A DNA stretch of 64,000 bases from HK1 sp965204915 (GTDB taxonomy: Bacteria > Pseudomonadota > Gammaproteobacteria > HK1): assembly GCA_965204915.1 (NCBI GenBank), contig OZ242023.1, positions 4,898,001 to 4,962,000 on the forward strand, in the 5' to 3' direction. The translations under genes and the position numbers were made by a program. Each line of letters opens with the position of its first letter. Position 1 is the stretch's first letter. The notes under the pieces are model-generated. The model had not been told where the DNA came from. It searched no databases and saw nothing but the letters and a program-made list of their open reading frames with translations. Below are positions 47,366 through 56,023 of this stretch, piece after piece.

Positions 47366-47512
47366 CTCGCGACGGGGCCGCTTCCGCATCGCATCGCAAA
47401 CGGCGAACACAGCGGAGGAGGGCCGCTCCCGCGCGGCCTCTTTGCGGAGACGGCCTCATCAGGAGCCTGCGTCGCAGAAACCCTGTCGAACGCCGAGACC
47501 TCGTCGACGCGA

Positions 47513-47650
47513 TCAGGCGCTTCCCCGAAGTAGAGGGTGGACCGCCCCGGAGTCTTCACCCTCGACGATCTTGCGGAGAGCCTGATCGCCACGCCCATCC
47601 GGCAGGGTAAGAGCCGACACGAACACATTCGTGTCGAAGACGACCTTCAC
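47513..47650 (-). pseudogene. Truncated PIN-domain toxin
   Basis: The frame starts with GTG at 47650, overlaps the antitoxin stop by four bases and reads VKVVFDTNVFVSALTLPDGRGDQ, the opening of a PIN-domain ribonuclease toxin with its first catalytic aspartate. It stops after 45 residues (end ALRKIVEGED... then unrelated residues), where a PIN domain needs about 130. The later acidic residues of the active site are absent, so the protein is not a working nuclease. The adjacent frame also does not restore an obvious PIN sequence. Confidence 0.65.
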
Positions 47651-47886
47651 GTTTCGAGATACCGCCGGAGGTCCTCCTCGCTCAGGATCGCCCGTTCTTT
47701 CGCCTGGCGACCCCAGAAGTCCTGCAAGGCGCCGAACTCTTCACGCAGGCGGTCCGCCCGCGCCTGCCGGAGCGCGTCCCGGACGACCGCGCTCAGCGTC
47801 TTACCCTCGGCCCGGGCAGTCTCTTCGGCGTCGCGGGCGAGATCGGGAGGCAGGGAGATCGTCTTCCTTACGGCTGTAGTCATCAT
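47647..47886 (-). CDS. Ribbon-helix-helix (CopG-like) antitoxin
   Basis: The 79-residue protein begins MMTTAVRKTISLPPDLARDAEETARAEGK, with the beta-strand plus two-helix pattern of ribbon-helix-helix DNA-binding antitoxins; the rest is a charged helix that would wrap the toxin. GGGGAG lies five bases ahead of the first ATG. It overlaps the truncated PIN gene (GTGA), as in VapBC-type pairs. With the toxin broken it may remain only as a DNA-binding protein or a relic. Confidence 0.75.
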   Translation of the reverse strand: MMTTAVRKTISLPPDLARDAEETARAEGKTLSAVVRDALRQARADRLREEFGALQDFWGRQAKERAILSEEDLRRYLET

Positions 47887-48027
47887 GGACGCTCCCCGAT
47901 GTCGGTATGAAGTCATCATACCAACTTGTTTCCCTCCAGTGCGTCTGCGTCGCCATGCTCGCCGTCGCCGCCCACTGCCCCCAGGTCGGCAACGAAACGA
48001 CCTTCAACCGGACGGCGCCCGAACTCC

Positions 48028-49584
48028 CTACCGCCCGGGCCGGTGCCTCGAAGTCGAGCGCTTGTAATGCCCCTGCACGATGCGGTCGATGACCATCGCG
48101 CAGAACAGGATCGCGAGGCCCGCCAGCATCCCCTGCCCCTTGGCCGCGTACTGCAACGCAACCAGCACGTCCTGCCCCAACCCCTTGGCCCCGATGAGCG
48201 AGGCGATGACCACCATCGACAGGCACATCAGGATCGTCTGGTTCACCCCGGTCATGATCGAGGGCATCGCCAGCGGAATCTCGATGTCCTTGAGCAGCGT
48301 CCAGCGGGTGCAGCCGAATGCGGTCGCCGCCTCCTTGGTGCTCTCCGGCACCCCGCGGATCCCCAGCGCCGTCAGCCGGATGACCGGCGGCATCCCGAAC
48401 ACCAGTGTCGCCAGCACCCCCGGCGGCTTGCCGGTGCCGAAGAAGGCGATGATCGGGATCAGGTAGACGAACGCCGGCATCGTCTGCATGAAGTCGAGCA
48501 CCGGCAGGGCCGCGTTGTAGGCCCTCTGGCTCTTGCCGAACCACACCCCCAGCGGGATCCCGATCAGCACGCAGAGGAAGGCTGCCGCGCCGAGCAGGGA
48601 CACCGTCACCATGCTCGTCTCCCACAGGCCGAACAGGGCCAGATAGGCGAGTGCGGCGGCGGTGAACACCGCGACCCGGGGGCCGGCCAGCCGCCACGCG
48701 ACCACCACGATGACGGTCATGACCACCGGCCAGGGCGTGTCCACGAACACCGTCTCCAGCCCGTCCAGCACCGCGCGGATCGTGGCCACCACCCCGTCGA
48801 AGACGCCCGCGCCCTGCACCGACAGCCAGTCGAACCCGCCGTCCAGCCAGGTGGACACCGGCGCGTACCAGCTCTTCTTCTCCACCGGCAGGTAGGCGAC
48901 CCAGGGTTCGAGCCCCGGCGCGATCTTCCCGACGGTGAACCGGTAGAGGGTGAGCGGCACGATGGCCAGCCACAGCAGGGCGCCGAGGCCGGCCCGCGTC
49001 CAGCTCAGGCCCGATGCGGTTCCGGCCGGGTCCGCCCGCCAGTCCAGGTACTGCCTCTCGTAGCGCAGGTTGGCGTAGAAGCCCTGCACCAGGCGCAGGC
49101 CGAGGAGCAGGACGAGGCCGGTCACCAGGATCGTCACCGCGCCCTGTGCCGCGAGCGCGGCCTCCTCGGCGACCCGGTGCATGATCTTCTCGAGGTTCTC
49201 CGCCCGCTTGAGGAACGAGTCCGCGTCCGGGTCGCCGGCGAGCTTCGCCGCCTCGTGCCTGGCGAGGAACTCGTCGTACTTCAAGGTGAGCTTTTCGAGC
49301 CGGGCGAGCTGGCCCGCCCCCAGCTCGCCCCACCACCCCCGGCCGATCTGCACCAGCGCGAGCACCTCCAGGACCAGGAACGCCCAGAAGAATCCCCACA
49401 GGCCGCGGGCCGCGCCCCAGAAGGGGCCGGCCAGCGCCGCCGCCGGATTCCACGACCACGGGAAGCGCACGGCCGCCTGGATCTTCTCGAACTCGTGTCC
49501 GTAGTACCCCTGCCGGGCGCTGGCGAAGTCGCCGGCCGAGCCGGCCAGCCGGTCCGGGGGCGCGGTGAATCCGGTCTCTTGCAT
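48028..49584 (-). CDS. proW: Betaine/proline-type ABC transporter permease
   Basis: The 518-residue membrane protein ends in a ProW/OpuAB-type permease domain (about 270-515) with the coupling loop KEAATAFGCTRWTLLKDIEIPLAMP near 435. It carries an unusually long N-terminal part of about 260 residues with extra spans near 50-80, 155-180 and 205-225, and a segment KIQAAVRFPWSWNP that resembles DUF2628-type regulatory domains. It should transport glycine betaine, choline or a similar osmolyte. Its ATG shares one base with the proV stop (TGATG). It is last in the proX-proV-proW order. Confidence 0.88.
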   Translation of the reverse strand: MQETGFTAPPDRLAGSAGDFASARQGYYGHEFEKIQAAVRFPWSWNPAAALAGPFWGAARGLWGFFWAFLVLEVLALVQIGRGWWGELGAGQLARLEKLTLKYDEFLARHEAAKLAGDPDADSFLKRAENLEKIMHRVAEEAALAAQGAVTILVTGLVLLLGLRLVQGFYANLRYERQYLDWRADPAGTASGLSWTRAGLGALLWLAIVPLTLYRFTVGKIAPGLEPWVAYLPVEKKSWYAPVSTWLDGGFDWLSVQGAGVFDGVVATIRAVLDGLETVFVDTPWPVVMTVIVVVAWRLAGPRVAVFTAAALAYLALFGLWETSMVTVSLLGAAAFLCVLIGIPLGVWFGKSQRAYNAALPVLDFMQTMPAFVYLIPIIAFFGTGKPPGVLATLVFGMPPVIRLTALGIRGVPESTKEAATAFGCTRWTLLKDIEIPLAMPSIMTGVNQTILMCLSMVVIASLIGAKGLGQDVLVALQYAAKGQGMLAGLAILFCAMVIDRIVQGHYKRSTSRHRPGR

Positions 49585-50630
49585 CAGTGGTCACCCCCCT
49601 TGATGCCCTTGAGCAGCGTGGCCTTGTCCACGACCCCCACGTCGGCCCCGCCGTCGGTGATCACGATGGGCTGGTCGGTGGTGGTCGAGAGGTCGATCAG
49701 CCCGCTCAGGTCGGTGTCGTGCGCGGCCCGCGGTGCCCGGCCCAGATCTTCGCCGGGCCGCGGCCGGTAGGCGTCGAGCCGTACCATGATGGTATGGGCG
49801 AAGATGAGCTTCAGCGTGGAGATGCCTTCGACGAAGTCCCGCACGTAGTCGTCGATGGGGTTGGTGACGATCTCCTCGGGGGTGCCGGTCTGCACGATCC
49901 GGCCGTCCTTCATGATCGCGATGCGGCTGCCGATGCGGATGGCCTCGTCGAGGTCGTGGGTGATGAAGACGGTGGTCTTGTCGAGCTCCGCCGACAGGGC
50001 CATGAACTGCTCCTGGAGCTGGCGCCGGATGAGCGGGTCGAGGGCGGAGAAGGGCTCGTCCATGAGCAGGACCTCGGGGTCGGAGGCCAGGGCGCGGGCG
50101 AGTCCCACCCGCTGCTGCATCCCGCCGGAGAGCTCGCTCGGGAAGCGGTCCTCGTAGCCGTCGAGGTTGACGAGGCTCAGGCAGCGCTGCGAGACCTCCC
50201 AGCGCTTCGACTTCGGCTGGCCCTGCACCTGAAGCGGGAAGGCGACGTTGTCGCGCACCGTGCGGTGCGGGAACAGCGCCATGTGCTGGAACACCATGCC
50301 GATGTGGGCGGCGCGCAGCTTCCGAAGCTCCCCCTCGCCCAGCGCCAGCACGTCCCGTCCGAGCACTTCGATGCGCCCGGCGGTGGGCTCGATCAGCCGG
50401 TTGACGTGGCGGACCATGGTGGACTTGCCCGAGCCCGACAGCCCCATGACGCAGAAGATCTCGCCGCGCGGGACCTCGAACGAGCAATCCGCGATGCCCA
50501 CCACGCATCCGAAGCGCTCCAGCACCTGCGGCTTGGTGAGGCCGTCGCGCACGATGGCCTGCATCGCCTCATCGACCCGCGCGCCGAAGATCTTCCACAC
50601 GCCGTCCAGCTTGATGACCGGTTCGCTCAT
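49584..50630 (-). CDS. proV: Betaine/proline-type ABC transporter ATPase
   Basis: The 348-residue ATPase is of the ProV/OpuAA class: Walker A GLSGSGKST near 68, SELSGGMQQRVGLARAL near 176, and Walker B LLMDEPFSALDP near 198. The last 80 residues keep only part of a CBS pair (TDQPIVITDGGADVGVVDKATLL), where tandem CBS domains sense ionic strength in OpuA. CGGAG precedes the ATG. It is separated from proX by a terminator-like hairpin, and its stop overlaps the proW start. Confidence 0.9.
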   Translation of the reverse strand: MSEPVIKLDGVWKIFGARVDEAMQAIVRDGLTKPQVLERFGCVVGIADCSFEVPRGEIFCVMGLSGSGKSTMVRHVNRLIEPTAGRIEVLGRDVLALGEGELRKLRAAHIGMVFQHMALFPHRTVRDNVAFPLQVQGQPKSKRWEVSQRCLSLVNLDGYEDRFPSELSGGMQQRVGLARALASDPEVLLMDEPFSALDPLIRRQLQEQFMALSAELDKTTVFITHDLDEAIRIGSRIAIMKDGRIVQTGTPEEIVTNPIDDYVRDFVEGISTLKLIFAHTIMVRLDAYRPRPGEDLGRAPRAAHDTDLSGLIDLSTTTDQPIVITDGGADVGVVDKATLLKGIKGGDH

Positions 50631-50696
50631 GACGTGGCTCCGGAATCGGAGGCGGGGCTGCGTCCCCCGCCCGCCGGCGAACGCTCGCCCGCGGAT

Positions 50697-50733
50697 AAAA
50701 AAACGGGCGATCCCCGCAAGGGATCGCCCGTTT
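50697..50733 (-). terminator. Rho-independent terminator or attenuator between proX and proV
   Basis: A perfect 14-bp stem (50701-50714 with 50720-50733, AAACGGGCGATCCC) and a five-base loop are followed, on the minus strand, by seven Ts in the RNA sense (AAAAAAA at 50697-50703 on the plus strand). It lies 43 bases past the proX stop and about 70 bases before the proV ATG, so it limits transcription into proV and proW. Confidence 0.82.
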
Positions 50734-50775
50734 CGCGCCTGACCGTCTCCGCTCCAAGCGTCGATTCGCGATGGC

Positions 50776-51732
50776 TCATTGCATCCAGGAATCCACCAGT
50801 GCGGCGTTCTCCTGCACCCACTGCCTGGCGTACTCGTCGGGGTCCGCCTTGTCGACCACGAGCGCGTAGGTCATGCCGGAGACCAGATCGGTGTCCAGCT
50901 TGACGCCGCTCAGCAGAGAGGCCGCCTCGGGATGCGTCTGCTCCAGGGACGCCGCGTAGTGCACGTGCAGGTAGGCCAGATCCCAGGCGACCGGAGCCTC
51001 CGACTTCTCCAGCCACTGCGGATCGTCGGTGGGCTGGACGACCATCCACTTGGAGGCGTCGTACGCGGGCTCTTCCAGGATCACCAGGTCGTGCATCGCG
51101 AACATGTGGTTGGGGGTGTAGCAGAAGAACACGTGGTTGGCGTCCTTCGCGACCGCGGTGTCGACGTTGGCCATCGCCAGGGTCTCGTCCATCTCCAGGA
51201 GCTCCATGGTCTCGTCGAACCCGTAGCTCTTGGCCCGGATCTTCTCGACGTTGGTCGAGGCCCAGCCCGATGCGCCGATCCAGACCTCGCCCCGGCCGTC
51301 GCCGTTGGTGTCGAAGTGCTTCGCCATGTCGGGATCGGACAGATCGGCGAGCCGGGTGATGCCGGTACGCTCCGCGGTCGCCTTCGTCACGCACATGCCC
51401 TGGAACGAGGCGACGCCGTTCGGGTTCATCCTGACCGTGCCCTTGGTCTTCACGAACTTGTCGTGCAGGTTGGCCTGGTTGGGCAGCCAGACCTCGGGAT
51501 GCACGTGCATGCTGCCGGAGTCCATCGCCTCGAAGATGACCGGATTGGTGCCGTTCTGGAGCTCCACCTCCAGGCCGAGGTTGTCCTCCAGGACGACCTT
51601 GAGGATGCTCGCGGTGGCCGCCACCGACGGCCAGTTGGGGACGCCGATGACGACGTCGGCCGCGTGGGCGGACGACATGGCGGCGGACAACAGGGCCGCG
51701 CAGAGGGTACGGCGCCAAGTGGGTGTCTTCAT
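50776..51732 (-). CDS. proX: Betaine-type ABC transporter substrate-binding protein
   Basis: The 318-residue protein has a signal peptide (about residues 1-24, ending SSAHA) and an OpuAC/ProX-type binding fold: VVIGVPNWPSVAATASIL, MHVHPEVWLPNQ, and WIGASGWAS near 150. The ligand box of glycine betaine binders contains tryptophans that are seen here at W34, W81 and W153-type positions. AAGGAG lies eight bases ahead of the ATG. It is the first gene of the osmolyte transporter and is followed by a hairpin terminator that should make it more abundant than ProV and ProW. Confidence 0.88.
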   Translation of the reverse strand: MKTPTWRRTLCAALLSAAMSSAHAADVVIGVPNWPSVAATASILKVVLEDNLGLEVELQNGTNPVIFEAMDSGSMHVHPEVWLPNQANLHDKFVKTKGTVRMNPNGVASFQGMCVTKATAERTGITRLADLSDPDMAKHFDTNGDGRGEVWIGASGWASTNVEKIRAKSYGFDETMELLEMDETLAMANVDTAVAKDANHVFFCYTPNHMFAMHDLVILEEPAYDASKWMVVQPTDDPQWLEKSEAPVAWDLAYLHVHYAASLEQTHPEAASLLSGVKLDTDLVSGMTYALVVDKADPDEYARQWVQENAALVDSWMQ

Positions 51733-52035
51733 CGCTTTCTCCTTCGATTCGGTAGGTGACGGCCATGCGGGCCGAAACCGCATGGCCACGAGATCGGCAG
51801 CCGATCACTTCCGGACTTGGTTCCGTCCCCTCCCCGGATGGCGTCCGGGACATCCCGAAGCAGGGTCATTAGACCGTAGGGAATCGGGGAAGTCCATCGG
51901 CAACCCCGGATGGCCGGGCCTCTCCCGTCCGACCGTCTCCACTCCCCTCGGGCGGCTCATGCCGGCCCCGCCGGCGGGAGCCTCGGTGCGTCCGGAGCGT
52001 TGTCCGGCCCTTCCCGTCCCGCCTACAATCCCGGC
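51733..52035. other. Divergent intergenic region between proX and the pssA operon
   Basis: These 303 bases hold the upstream region of proX on the minus strand and the promoter of the pssA operon at 52000-52029. Apart from that promoter no gene or RNA was recognised. Frames crossing the region are low-complexity. Confidence 0.5.
52000..52029 (+). promoter_or_regulatory. Promoter of the pssA-miaA operon, possibly leaderless
   Basis: TTGTCC at 52000-52005 and TACAAT at 52024-52029 lie 18 bases apart. The ATG of a 51-codon frame follows the -10 element after six bases (CCCGGC), so the predicted transcript would start at or next to that ATG. Confidence 0.55.
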
Positions 52036-52191
52036 ATGGACGACCCGGAAACATCGACCGCCGCGCGGCTCGGGCCGGAACGACCGGAGACGAATACGCT
52101 GCCGGCGATGCCCGTGCCGCGGGCGGAAGAGTGGACGCCACCGCCGGTGGTGTCGCCGGGTCCGCCGCTCATACCGGATACATCGCCATGA
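52036..52191 (+). CDS. Small frame coupled to pssA
   Basis: The 51-residue product is proline- and acid-rich (MDDPETSTAARLG..., ...PVVSPGPPLIPDTSP), with no signal, helix or known domain. Its stop overlaps the pssA start as ATGA. It lies immediately after a good -10 element, so it would be translated from a leaderless mRNA and could pass ribosomes to pssA. It may be a leader peptide, or simply a frame that happens to be open. No relatives were recognised. Confidence 0.35.
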   Translation: MDDPETSTAARLGPERPETNTLPAMPVPRAEEWTPPPVVSPGPPLIPDTSP

Positions 52192-52979
52192 CGGACACCA
52201 GCCCCGGGCCGCGCCGCCAGCGCCGCGGCATCTACCTGCTTCCCAACCTCTTCACCACCGCCGCCCTGTTCGCCGGGTTCTATGCAATCGTCGCGGCGGT
52301 GGACGGCCGGTTCGAGGCCGCCGCCGCCGCGGTCTTCGTCGCCATGGTGCTCGACGGGGCGGACGGGCGCATCGCGCGGATGACCAACACCCAGAGCGCA
52401 TTCGGCGCGGAGTACGATTCGCTCTCCGACGTCATCTGCTTCGGTGTCGCCCCGGCCCTCATCGTGTACGAATGGGCGCTGTCGGGGATTGGCAAGCTCG
52501 GTTGGGTGGCCGCGTTCTTCTTCACCGCGGCGGCCGCGTTGCGGCTCGCCCGGTTCAACACCCAGCTCGGTACCGCCGACAAGCGGTACTTCCAGGGTCT
52601 GCCGTGTCCGGCCGCGGGGGCGGTGGTGGCAGGGCTCGTCTGGTTCGCGAGCGACTACGGGGTGCAGAGCGACGAGATCGCGCTCGTCGCATTCGCGATC
52701 ACCGCCGCGACCGCCGGGCTGATGGTCTCGAACGTCAGGTTCTACAGCTTCAAGGATCTGGATCTGCGGGGCCGGGTGCCGTTCATGACGATTCTCGTCG
52801 TCGTGGTGCTGTTCGTGTTCGTATCGAGCGATCCGCCGCTCGTGCTCTTCGTGGCCATGCTCGGGTATGCGGCGTCCGGGCCGGTGTTCACGTTGTGGAG
52901 CATCCGCCGGCGCCGCGCCAGGCGCCGCGCCGGCGCGTCAGGCGCCGGCGAGCCGCCTCGCGACGCCGGAGCGGAGTGA
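52188..52979 (+). CDS. pssA: CDP-diacylglycerol-serine O-phosphatidyltransferase
   Basis: The 263-residue membrane protein has the CDP-alcohol phosphotransferase motif D-G-x2-D-G-R-x-A-R-x8-G-x3-D-x3-D, seen as DGADGRIAR..FGAEYDSLSD at about 62-87. It joins serine to CDP-diacylglycerol to make phosphatidylserine, the precursor of phosphatidylethanolamine. Eight hydrophobic segments follow the usual PssA type II plan, with a basic, Arg/Ala-rich tail. The ATG overlaps the stop of a small upstream frame. It heads the repair and RNA-modification operon that runs to miaA. Confidence 0.9.
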   Translation: MTDTSPGPRRQRRGIYLLPNLFTTAALFAGFYAIVAAVDGRFEAAAAAVFVAMVLDGADGRIARMTNTQSAFGAEYDSLSDVICFGVAPALIVYEWALSGIGKLGWVAAFFFTAAAALRLARFNTQLGTADKRYFQGLPCPAAGAVVAGLVWFASDYGVQSDEIALVAFAITAATAGLMVSNVRFYSFKDLDLRGRVPFMTILVVVVLFVFVSSDPPLVLFVAMLGYAASGPVFTLWSIRRRRARRRAGASGAGEPPRDAGAE

Positions 52980-53018
52980 GGCTCCAGCCTCCCGATCCGG
53001 ACATCTCCGGAGACCGAG

Positions 53019-53762
53019 GTGCCGCATCCGTCCCGCGCTCATCTCGATGCAATCGGGATCCCGGTCTGGGTACGCCGCGGTGCCGCCCCCGTCGCCGTGC
53101 GGATTGACGTTCCGGGCGCGACGGACGGGAGCGAGGCCGCGGCGCCCCCTTCGGATCGGACGACCCCCGCAGCCCACCTGCTGGCGGCGATCGATGCGCA
53201 GGTGCGCGAGTGCCGCAAGTGCGGGCTGCATCGCACGCGCAAGCGCACCGTGTTCGGCACGGGGCGGCCGGATGCAGCGTGCATGTTCATCGGAGAGGCG
53301 CCGGGAGCGGACGAGGATGCCCAGGGGGAGCCCTTCGTCGGCCGCGCCGGCAAGCTGCTCGATGCGATGCTGGCCGCCATCGGCCTCGGTCGCGGCGACG
53401 TGTACATCGCCAACATCGTCAAGTGCCGGCCGCCGCGCAACCGCGACCCCCACGCCGACGAAATCACCGCCTGCTCGGCGTATCTCGGGCGCCAGATCGA
53501 GGCGATCTCCCCCCGCCTGCTGGTCGCGACCGGCAGGGTGGCGGCCCAGTCGCTGCTGTCCACGACGAAGGCCATCGGACAGCTCCGCGGCCGTACGTAC
53601 CGGTACGGGGAAGACCGCCTGCCGGTGGTGGTGATGTACCACCCCGCCTACTTCCTGCGCAGTCCTCTGGAGAAGCGCAAGGGATGGGAGGATCTGGTCC
53701 GGCTGCGGAAGATGCTCCGCGAGCATGGGCACGAGCACGCGGCGGACGTTCCATGTGGGTGA
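53019..53762 (+). CDS. Uracil-DNA glycosylase, family 4 type
   Basis: The 247-residue protein removes uracil from DNA. The active-site GEAPGADEDAQGEPFVGRAGK is at about 92-112, a CRKCGL pair near 66 starts the [4Fe-4S] cluster set, with later cysteines at NIVKCRPP and ITACSAYL, and the HPAY motif near 212 closes the site. This is the iron-sulfur family 4 type seen in bacteria and archaea. The first 55 residues are an extra low-complexity stretch. The start is GTG at 53019; a start nearer the cluster is possible. It follows pssA by 39 bases. Confidence 0.88.
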   Translation: MPHPSRAHLDAIGIPVWVRRGAAPVAVRIDVPGATDGSEAAAPPSDRTTPAAHLLAAIDAQVRECRKCGLHRTRKRTVFGTGRPDAACMFIGEAPGADEDAQGEPFVGRAGKLLDAMLAAIGLGRGDVYIANIVKCRPPRNRDPHADEITACSAYLGRQIEAISPRLLVATGRVAAQSLLSTTKAIGQLRGRTYRYGEDRLPVVVMYHPAYFLRSPLEKRKGWEDLVRLRKMLREHGHEHAADVPCG

Positions 53763-53769
53763 GGGTCCG

Positions 53770-54543
53770 GTGAACGTCCTCGCGTTTGACGTCGAGACGG
53801 TGCCCGACGTCGACTCGGGCCGCCGGCTGTACGGGCTCGACGGGCTGGGCGACGCCGACGTCGCGCGGATCATGCGCCAGCGCCGGCAGCAGGCGTCGGG
53901 GTCGGAGATGATGCGCCACCACTTGAACCGGATCGTGGCGATCGCGGTGGTCCTGCGATCCGCCGGGCGCTTCCGCGTATGGTCTCTCGGAAGCGCCGGG
54001 TCCGGGGAGGGCGAGCTCGTGGAGAGGTTCTTCCACGGTATCGAGCAGTACTCGCCCAAACTCGTCTCGTGGAACGGCGGCGGCTTCGACCTCCCGGTCC
54101 TGCACTACCGGGCGTTGCTGCACGGGGTGAGCGCCCCGCGCTACTGGGAATCCGGCGACGACGACCAGGGCTTTCGCTGGAACAACTACCTCAACCGTTT
54201 CCACGCGCGGCACACCGACCTGATGGACGTACTCGCCGGCTACCAGCCCCGCGCGTTTGCCCCGCTCGGCGAGATCGCGCAGATGCTGGGCTTTCCGGGG
54301 AAGCTGGGGATGGACGGCTCCGGGGTGTGGGATGCGTATGTGGCCGGGGAGGTCGAGCGGATCCGCGCGTACTGCGAAGTCGATGCACTGAACACCTTTC
54401 TCGTCCATCTCCGCTACGAGCTGATGCGCGGACGGCTCTCGCCGGACGCTTACGAGTGCGAATGCGAGGTCGTGCGGGACGCGCTGGGAGACGACGCCCG
54501 CGACCATCTCCAGGAGTTTCTTCGGGCGTGGGGGGCGTCCTGA
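53770..54543 (+). CDS. PolB-like 3'-5' exonuclease
   Basis: The 257-residue protein belongs to the predicted 3'-5' exonucleases related to the PolB exonuclease domain. DVETVPD at residues 6-12 carries the first two acidic metal ligands, SWNGGGFDLPVL near 105 the second set, and RAYCEVDALNTF near 205 the last. It probably degrades DNA ends in repair. The start is GTG at 53770, seven bases after the glycosylase stop. Its place between uracil-DNA glycosylase and mutL supports a repair role. Confidence 0.85.
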   Translation: MNVLAFDVETVPDVDSGRRLYGLDGLGDADVARIMRQRRQQASGSEMMRHHLNRIVAIAVVLRSAGRFRVWSLGSAGSGEGELVERFFHGIEQYSPKLVSWNGGGFDLPVLHYRALLHGVSAPRYWESGDDDQGFRWNNYLNRFHARHTDLMDVLAGYQPRAFAPLGEIAQMLGFPGKLGMDGSGVWDAYVAGEVERIRAYCEVDALNTFLVHLRYELMRGRLSPDAYECECEVVRDALGDDARDHLQEFLRAWGAS

Positions 54544-54556
54544 TTCCGAGGTGGCG

Positions 54557-56014
54557 ATGCTGAAGCCACCGGAGCTGAAGCCATCGGGGCCGAAGCCGTC
54601 GGGCGCCGGCGCGCGCCGAACCTGCACCGTGCGGATCCACGATCTCGACCCCAAGGGACGGGGAGCCGGGCGCGCGGGCGGGAACGGGGACGGGAAGACG
54701 ACGTTCGTGCACGGCGCGCTGCCCGGCGAAGAGGTCGTCTGCCGGCGCGTGGGAAGGCGCCGGAGCTTCGACGAAGCGGTCGTGCAGGAGGTCGTCGAGC
54801 CGTCCCCGGACCGGGTCGAGCCGAGGTGCCGGTTCTACGAGCGTTGCGGCGGATGCAGCCTCCAGCACCTGTCCTACGACGCGCAGTTGCGCCACAAGGA
54901 GCGGATGCTGCTCGCGGCGCTCTCCACCGGCGGGAACGTCTCTCCGGCGGAGATCATGCCGCCGCTGGCCGGCTCGCCCTGGCGCTACCGCCGCAAGGCG
55001 CGGCTCGGCGTGCGCTACGTCCCGGGCCGGTACGGGGCGCTGGCCGGGTTTCGCGAGCGGGTTCCCAACCGGATCGCGGACATGAGCGACTGCGAGGTGC
55101 TGGCCGAGCCCCTCGGCCGGCTCGTGATGCCGTTGCGCGAGCTCGTGGGCTCACTGCAAGCCAGGGCGAGGATCCCCCAGGCCGAGGTCGCGGCGGGGGA
55201 GAACGGCGCCGCTCTCGTCATCCGCCATCTGGATCCGCTCTCGGCGGGCGACGCCGAGGCGATCGAGGCGTTCGCGGCCCGGCACGGAATCGGGATCCGG
55301 CTCCAGCCGGGCGGGGCGGACAGCGCTCGTCCGTTCGCCGGTTCGCCCTCGGATCTGCATGACTCCCTCGACGGCGGCGCGATCCGCCTGTCCTTCTCAC
55401 CGCTCGACTTCGTCCAGGTCAATGCCGAGGTGAACCGCGCACTCGTGCGCCGGGTGGTGTCGATGCTTGCTCCCGTCCCGGGCGAGCGGGTGCTCGACGC
55501 CTACTGCGGGCTCGGCAACTTCAGCCTGCCGCTCGCGGCCCGCGGGGCGGCGGTGACCGGGCTGGAGGCGGGGGCGGAGATGGTCGAGCGCGCGCGTGCG
55601 AACGCGGCCGGCAATGCGCTGCCCGCATCGTTCCATCGCGCGGACCTCGGCGACGAGGCGGTGGTGCGGAACTGGCTGGGCCGGGGCTGGGACAAGCTGC
55701 TCATCGACCCGCCGAGGTCCGGGGCCGAAGTGCTCGTCGAACACGTCCGCCTCGCGCGGCCGTCGCGTATCGTGTACGTCTCGTGCAACCCCGACACCCT
55801 CGCGCGCGACGCGGCGCGGCTCGTGCACGGACACGGCTACCACATGGCCCGCACCGGCCTCGTGGACATGTTCCCGCATACGAGCCACATCGAATCGGTG
55901 ACGGAGTTCCGGACGCGGGAAGGCGGCGATCCGGCGCCGGGGACGTCGGTGACGGCGGCGCCGTGGGCGTCGTCGGGACGGCCACGGTCCCGATCGGAAA
56001 ACGGCAAGGAGTGA
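54557..56014 (+). CDS. rlmD: 23S rRNA uracil-5-methyltransferase
   Basis: The 485-residue protein has a TRAM-like N-terminal domain, the iron-sulfur cysteines CRFYERCGGC at about 90-99 (the fourth cysteine, in DCEVL, is later), a SAM-binding DAYCGLGNFSLPLA near 315, and the catalytic cysteine in VYVSCNPDTLARD near 415. RlmD methylates U1939 of 23S rRNA. RlmC or RumB-type relatives are shorter. The ATG at 54557 has GAGG five bases upstream; a GTG two codons earlier is also possible. It lies between the exonuclease and mutL genes. Confidence 0.9.
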   Translation: MLKPPELKPSGPKPSGAGARRTCTVRIHDLDPKGRGAGRAGGNGDGKTTFVHGALPGEEVVCRRVGRRRSFDEAVVQEVVEPSPDRVEPRCRFYERCGGCSLQHLSYDAQLRHKERMLLAALSTGGNVSPAEIMPPLAGSPWRYRRKARLGVRYVPGRYGALAGFRERVPNRIADMSDCEVLAEPLGRLVMPLRELVGSLQARARIPQAEVAAGENGAALVIRHLDPLSAGDAEAIEAFAARHGIGIRLQPGGADSARPFAGSPSDLHDSLDGGAIRLSFSPLDFVQVNAEVNRALVRRVVSMLAPVPGERVLDAYCGLGNFSLPLAARGAAVTGLEAGAEMVERARANAAGNALPASFHRADLGDEAVVRNWLGRGWDKLLIDPPRSGAEVLVEHVRLARPSRIVYVSCNPDTLARDAARLVHGHGYHMARTGLVDMFPHTSHIESVTEFRTREGGDPAPGTSVTAAPWASSGRPRSRSENGKE

Positions 56015-56023
56015 TCGACCGCC

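Noticed and set aside
47101..47610. A frame following the type IIG fragment with an ATGA overlap
   Set aside because: Its translation is Arg/His/Pro-rich and overlaps the minus-strand toxin remnant; no protein features are seen.
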